Source of the DNA: Morchella semilibera
Lineage: Eukaryota > Ascomycota > Pezizomycetes > Pezizales > Morchellaceae
DNA length: 64,000 bases
Reading direction: 5' to 3'
Assembly (NCBI GenBank): GCA_009192285.1
Contig: CM018607.1
Span: 1,735,736 to 1,799,735, forward strand
In this document: in pieces, positions 57,871 to 64,000 of the stretch
Position numbering within the stretch: position 1 is the stretch's first letter
Layout of the letters: every line of letters begins with the position of its first letter
The notes under the pieces: model-generated
Seen by the model: the letters and a program-made list of their open reading frames with translations, nothing else
What the model was told of the DNA's origin: nothing
Databases searched by the model: none
Translations under genes and position numbers: made by a program

Positions 57871-58005
57871 TGAATCTTGGATCAAGAGCTCGGGCTTAAT
57901 GTAAAAGAATAGAGTAATAGGTGGTGGTAAGACTTAAACTAACTAATCAAATGGCTTAGAACATTTGACCTTTGAACCTGGGCTGTTCTTTTAGGAACTG
58001 AAGGT
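57871..58005 (+). repeat. Diverged direct repeat G, copy 2
   Basis: Second copy, about 1.1 kb downstream in the same orientation, roughly three-quarters identical by eye with small gaps. Confidence 0.55.
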
Positions 58006-58490
58006 AGATTAGACCTAGAGCTAGTATAAGTACTTCTTTTGGTCTCGGGGCCGGATAAAACCAAGCTTTCTGATACCCTTAACTAGTTTTCCAACGCTCA
58101 AGAAGAGCTCTAGCTAGTCTGTAACAAACGCATGTTAGAAAAGAGGCTTTAACCCACGGAAACAAAGTTTAATAATTCTCAAATTGGATTTGATATATCG
58201 TCTTTTCGTATCCATGGATGGTATCTGTATCCTAATGTATCACTTCTATCAAGTGTCTGTATTCCTTTGAAATGCCCAAAGCTTCCAGCTTTCCTTTATT
58301 CTCTTTCTTCTTTTGTTTAACTCACGAGACTACCAACTCAGGTACCGTTTCAGATTTCTGGAACTGACTACATTTTAATTGTCGAGTTTGATACCTGGGG
58401 AGCGTCTTAGAGTAATAATTTAGTCTGGACTATTAGTTTCGACTTCCGAGTCATGGGAAAGTCGCAGTCATATTTGTTACATATATGTTT

Positions 58491-58673
58491 GTACAGTACC
58501 AAAAGGCGAGTGGAATCACTACGTAGGGTATTCCCATAGATACTCTAGTAGCGCGGTAAAAATACGGTATTGATACGGTATCCTTCCTCTAGCTCCGGTT
58601 TAATTCGGTATTCGCCACTGAGCTCCGTAGTCCTATGTAGTGGTTTCACCCTGTTTAATTTTTTCCTACTTTA
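58491..58673. mobile_element. MITE family F, copy 2
   Basis: Matches copy 1 along its whole length in the same orientation: the GTACAGTACCAAAA end, AATCACTACG, the CGGTAAAAATACGGTATT block, TTTAATTCGGTATTCG, CCGTAGTCCTATG and a TTTCACCC end. The right terminus is less well preserved. Confidence 0.7.
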
Positions 58674-59026
58674 CCTGGAAGATTGTACAAACTACATGCC
58701 ACAGTCAAGTTTGAGGACGCAGTATCGATAAAATCTTGTACCAATGGCACACGCGAATATCGAGTGCTATGCAATCAGTCAATCAATCAAGTTTTGTACC
58801 GCCTTAGAAAAAACCGAATCTTAAGGTGTAAATAGGTACACTTATTCCCCAAAAAACAGTGAGTGACAATCTATGAAGAGAGAATTATTTATTTATACTC
58901 CATACATGCATGCAGCCCTTAGGCTATGAAAAAAATCTTATGAAGAGAAAGTTGAGAATACGATTTTTTGCTATCACTTCCCACTGCATAATTATAAGCT
59001 ATTTGGGTTATATGTAATAAGCAGCA

Positions 59027-59131
59027 GTACAGTGATGGTAATAAGTCACCGGGCGGAGCGCCACCAGAATACGCGTTTTCAGGCAAAATGGTGGCTAGGT
59101 CGTCTGATGACTTAATTACCCACCGCTGTAC
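59027..59131. mobile_element. MITE family A, copy 2
   Basis: A 105-bp element with ends GTACAG(T/C)G(A/G)TGGTAATAAG and CTTAATTACCCACCGCTGTAC, inverted with a few differences. It shares ends with the copies at 32.3 and 62.3 kb. Confidence 0.75.
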
Positions 59132-62107
59132 ATATACAATATATTGAAATATTGAGTATGTAGCCATTAATGCAAATATATCACCGGGAACATCAGGCGG
59201 GGTTGTTTATTTAAAGTTTCCATATTAAACATTTGGCTACAGACTAAACCGTATTATAATTAGGTCACGTACTGTAGGTTTGTGATCATGATTTAAGATG
59301 TTTAATTGGGTGGGGATATATAACATAGACCCGTCGTCTCCTAGGGATCTATAACCCTGATTCCTAGGTATCCCGGGCGCGCTTTGATTAGTTAATCTTT
59401 AGCACTTTGAATCTTATATACTACCAGATCAGACACGTACGACTGATCATGACCTGTGCTGTATGGTCTCGAGGCTGGGGAAACCACTGGTTAAGTTACG
59501 TGTTTAATATTAGTGCATCTAGCCCCTTCTGTCTATATCATCCTCCCCCGGATAGGTAAATTACTATACTAACCAGCTAACATACTTTACAGACTCACCG
59601 CTAAGGAGGGAAAACCAAATACTTTAATGGGTTGTGGCAAAGGCACCCTCCAAGGAGAAAATTATGAAGGCACGAGACCATGAGTGATATTGTATGATGC
59701 GACAATACGGCCATATCACTCCAGGTTGCTTATTCTACCCCACCGCAATTAAATCTCGCTTCTATATCACAACTCAAATTGTAGGGGAATGAGTGCTCGT
59801 ACCCGTCAGAAGGTACATACCTATGTCATATCAAATTCTGCTCACTTATAAGCAACAAATAAAATCATCTGTCACGTACTCACAATGTAGTTGCAATTTG
59901 GCGTTGATGACGTTAATTTGGGGGCTTAAGCTATCCCTTCGTGCGTTGCCCAGTTTATTGCAACCTGGTAATTATAAATTTAACGGAAATACCTGTCATT
60001 ATACTTAATGTAGATGTGGTCAGAGCGCACCTGCTCCCGAGCTTCTGGGTCCAAAAGGCTAAACTTACTGCTGACCACCAAAGTTATATTATCTTACTGT
60101 ATTTACTCTAAATAAACAAGGATTTCCCTGCTTTCTATGAGAGTGGAGACTTTCATAATATCCGGGGGGGTTCATCTCTATCTCTTTTCCTTTATGGGCA
60201 TACAGTATGGGGGTCACTGGACATAGGTCTTAACGAGAACTGGATCAAGAGTACAAGTGTACTAACTGTGATATCTGATTGCAGGGCCGGCATAATTGGG
60301 TTGGATGACACATGTACATGTACATAAATGCAGATATATATATATACCACTGCATGATTTACAATCTTTCCAAGTTTATATTTCGGCCAAGTATTTATAC
60401 AAGACACGTAATATACTTAAATAAGCGCTAGCCCACGCTTGAATGAGTTTTCACGGAATCCTGGCTGGTTTTATGGATCGATCCGATTCAAATAGTACTG
60501 GCAACGTTGCAATCTCTAGCTCTGCCCTCTGAGCTTATCTAGACCTTGCTACAGAAGCAGCGGACATAGCCTGTAGCTAACAGGGTTCCCCGCGTTTTCC
60601 CCATGAATTCAAAACTTACGGATTTGGGGAGTGTGTGGAGAGAGAGAGAGATAGAGAGAGAGTGTATGTGTGTGTGTGTTGCCCTGGGAAGTGTTGCCAA
60701 AAATATATGTATATCCTAACTTGAACCAATATTCGATGTTACACTCATTTACGGGGATATATTAGTACAAGCAATGACAGTGATATAGGACCTCTGCATA
60801 AGCGACCGCTAATGGTCGGAAGGCTGTGTAATTGTCAAATGTCTATCGGCCAGCTATGCTTATCAATTCCCATTCCTCTTTGGGAATTACGAATACGTCT
60901 CTACTAAAGTGTAGGTTTCAATACTGCAGATCTAGTATAACGTGTTACAAAGAGGATATTTGGTACAGAAACAGTAAAAGAAACCCGTTAATGTTCCTCA
61001 GCCATGCAAGGCAGAGATCACCTTACGTACAAAGCATCACGAATGAACCGGGTTCCAGGGGCCGGAAAAATCTAATTTCCTCATGACTGTAATATAGTTA
61101 ATAATTTAAATAGTATTAACTGAATTTCTTCATAGTGAATCACTCGGTGAGTTTTCCCTTACGCTATAGTATAATCGAACTTTATTTTTCCACGTGTTAT
61201 CGAATATTAATACTGACCTCGGCCTCGCCCGGCCGTTGATTAAATGTACAATAAAACCAATTTTTTATACTCGATTACATTAATTATAAGTAAGTATATA
61301 GTTTGAATAATGGCTCCGAGTAATCCTTACGATTGAGGTGCTACATCTACTTATTTCTATCGTATATATGCATATGGGCCTAGCTAGGATATTGGGTCCT
61401 GCATATATGGCCAGTACTCTCTGGTGTCTAATTCTGAGGGATAAACCGGGTATTGCATGTGTGACATACATTCAGTGCGAAGCGAGTGTGCGCACATCCG
61501 CGCCGTCCCGGAATAAAAAATCTCTTGCACGTTACAAGACACACAACATGCATATTAAGTACATATACGGAAACACTCTCCAGGGCAATATGTAACTACA
61601 TGTAGTACATGTAGTCTGAGACAGATAAAGGACATTTTGTATAAATGTAGCCTTTGTAATTGGGATCGATCTGTTGGTCAAGGGCCGCTATAATATGCAC
61701 GCTGGTGTCCCCGGCCCCGGCGCTCCAATATTCCATCATCGATCACCCCCTATCACTCGAGTGATAATCCCATCGTTTTTAATTACATATAGCTATAGGG
61801 TAACATACATGTAGCTATAGGGTATACCGGTAACAGCTACCTATATATATATATATACATGTAGCTAGGATAGATCAGTTATACTCGTTGAGCACCATAA
61901 GATCTTAAGAACTAGAAACGCAGTTAATTGCTTATATTAGGGGAAGGGTAATTTGTATATACATGTATGGAGTACTGGCGACAGTTTTTCGATCCTACAA
62001 ATCATCCCTGCTTTCGTCACTTTTATTTTCTGTGGTAAACGAGTACGATTAAATGTATGCCTTGCATTAGCTGGTCATGGTTCAATTAAAGGCCTCATGA
62101 AACTACC

Positions 62108-62212
62108 ACAAAAACTCGATAAATTGGCTATCTCCAGTCAGGGATTATCTGATTGGTGAATGTTATTGATCGAATCAGGCGCCTCATCAGTAACCATTAG
62201 TAGTAATTTCAA
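62108..62212 (+). repeat. Dispersed repeat H, copy 2
   Basis: Partner of 841-945, same orientation, with small gaps and roughly 75-80 percent agreement by eye. Confidence 0.5.
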
Positions 62213-62287
62213 TCCCGCATGCATACTTATGCACTATGCATAGGCAATTTTTCGAGTGTTCATGGTCGCCGTATATATCCCTTCGTA

Positions 62288-62401
62288 GTACAGCGGTGGC
62301 CGGTAATAGGTCGTTGGATGGCCTAACCGCGGTTTTGTCTGCAGACGCGTATTAAATATCTGGCGGCGTTCCGTCCGATGACTTATTACCCACCGCTGTA
62401 C
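62288..62401. mobile_element. MITE family A, copy 3
   Basis: A 114-bp element. The left end GTACAGCGGTGGCCGGTAAT and the right end ATTACCCACCGCTGTAC are inverted. The right interior GGCGTTCCGTCCGATGACTT resembles copy 1 (GGCGTTCCATCACTT). Confidence 0.75.
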
Positions 62402-64000
62402 GTCTGTCAATAAAATTGATCTGCGCCATAAGGAGCGAATCCGGTATGGCTTTACTAACTGGTCTCGGGTATTACTTTTCCATATAAATATACGCCCTTT
62501 GTAGGTCTATTATAGCTAGGGGGGACAGCAATGGACGGACCGGGAGGGGGGGGGGGGGGCTCAGAGACATTAGGTAGTACGTTGATGCGTGACATGTATG
62601 TAGTCTAGCTATAGTATATAAGTATATACACTCCTGTTGCAAAGCTAGCCTCTCCCATATCACCCTTCCCTAAACTCAGTTGTCTGCTCTCTCCTGGAAT
62701 GCATGTCTTATTCTCCTCATGCATGTCAATGCATGTCTCGCGGCTAACGGTAAGTACTGGTGTTTCTCCTAATTTTCCTGCCGAAAAGCGGGTCTACCAG
62801 CTGGCCAGCTACAGAACTTTCATGATCAATTTCAACAGCAGGACTATTACATTGCCTTCCCCACTCCCCACTCCCCACTCCCCCTTTTCTTCTTCTTCCC
62901 CCTTTTCTTGCGGCTTTTGGCTCAAACAAAATAAAGACACATGGGCCAAGCCAAGTGTCAACATCAAGCTCACCTGACCCACCCAACTCATCCGATTTCC
63001 AAGTCAGGCATTATTCCTTAACAATAGCATATAGATGGGTATTTGGATGCCTCAAACACATGGCCGTTCTTTCAATATCTGATTGAAGTTGGCCCGTTTT
63101 TATCCGGAATTTAACTTTACATACCATGCACAAGTATCCAACAAGGATTATAGGCGAACAACTCAACTCATAATTACATGAGTACGAGTCTTTCTGGTAT
63201 TTACAATGAAAGGACTTGATCTTATCTATTACCCTCACAGATTTAAGTAATGAAAAAGAGAGAGAGAAAGTCATAGGGGTCCATATGCATTAGTATATAT
63301 GATCAAGTGTATACATGTAGGCAGTAGTACTGGCATGGGGGGGGGGGGTGCACGTGTCAGAGTGGATCCTCAGTAAGAGATCATATAACAATTACAGCGG
63401 GATCCCGGGAGTGATTTCCCTCATTTGCAGCAGGTCATCGCTAATCACTCGAGCCCGTTCAAAACGTTGTTGTTGTAATATGTGTTGCTGCCGAGCACAG
63501 TCAACAAAAGTGCCTAGGACCACATGTCCGGCACGCACAATAAGGTTGTTTTATATGGGTATACATAAGGCACCTCTTTTGTAATCAAGTGAGTTATATC
63601 AGTCAAATCTCGTACTGTTTACCTGTCTCTCCAAAAGATCAAATCCCTAAAGTTGCTACCTGAGCTCGAGGCGTGAAAAATACTACCCCATAGCTAGCTA
63701 TAAAGTATACCAACAAACCTCAGTTCACATACATGTACGTCTTAATGTCTAGCTAACTAATAGAATTAAAGGCCTTTTAGCCCACCTCTCTAATATGAGT
63801 TTGTCTCTTTGCGAGGTAATTCTGAGGCTGAGACAGATATCAGGATAGTCTTGTTTATGCTGATCAGACAAAAACCTGTCTTAAATCTAGCAAGCCGAAA
63901 ACATAAAAAAATAAATACGAACCCGTCTCATGTTTATCCCTAAATACTTACGTGTGATGTGGTATGACTCACGAAACCCCGAGACCCTACTACGCTCTAA

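Larger units (their letters stand above)
53569..64000. other. Gene-poor, repeat-rich 10-kb tail
   Basis: I find no coding gene in more than 10 kb. The region holds seven recognisable inverted-repeat elements, two diverged direct repeats and about sixteen TACATGTA palindromes. Homopolymer G runs lie near 53889, 62547 and 63338, a GA/GT dinucleotide run at about 60636-60680 and CTCCCCA units at 62863-62885. Open frames are short and motif-free. Confidence 0.5.

Noticed and set aside
56791-58005. Ends of an LTR element
   Set aside because: The two direct repeats are short, strongly diverged and lack clear terminal TG...CA, primer-binding site or coding remnants between them.

Overview
The window is nuclear DNA of a filamentous ascomycete (Pezizomycotina-type). 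The evidence is short GT-AG introns (about 48-132 nt) with CTAAC/CTGAC-like branch sites, a fungal cellulose-binding CBM1, a WSC-domain surface protein, a PTH11-like rhodopsin-domain membrane protein, a hydrolase-NACHT-ankyrin NLR-type protein and a tRNA-Asp with a tiny intron. I cannot name the species. Gene density is low: 11 protein genes and one tRNA in 64 kb, with most of the remaining sequence AT-rich and repeat-bearing.

Layout. 0-13 kb: a MATE transporter (2.7-4.3 kb), a secreted-type agmatinase/ureohydrolase (6.3-7.7 kb), a Cys-rich PLAC8 protein (9.9-10.6 kb) and a 1.2-kb degenerate ~20-bp minisatellite built on ACTGAG (11.4-12.6 kb). 13-23 kb, minus strand: a WSC/Thr-rich cell-surface protein and a ~1,680-codon NLR-type protein (alpha/beta-hydrolase, NACHT, about 19 ankyrin repeats, Ser/Thr tail) with one frame break. 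25-32 kb: two GH27 alpha-galactosidase genes in the same orientation. The first carries a CBM1 and has 15 exons including three consecutive micro-exons; the second has a possible GPI-signal extension beyond its stop. A decayed unknown gene and a tRNA-Asp lie between them. 32-39 kb: no convincing gene, several small inverted-repeat transposons (MITEs). 39-45 kb: a PTH11-like receptor candidate and a GH88 unsaturated glucuronyl hydrolase. 49.8-53.6 kb, minus strand: a small AroQ-type chorismate mutase and a membrane-anchored alpha/beta hydrolase. 53.6-64 kb: no gene seen, many MITEs and diverged repeats.

Functionally, the two GH27 enzymes (galactose side chains) and GH88 (unsaturated uronic-acid oligomers) point to use of plant or algal wall polysaccharides. 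The WSC protein and the PTH11-like protein are surface or sensing components, and the NLR-type protein suggests non-self recognition. These genes are neighbours; nothing in the sequence shows that they are co-regulated. Exon coordinates were worked out by hand: each model keeps its frame and has GT-AG introns, except that the NLR keeps frame only if one extra base is discounted and its first exon is uncertain.
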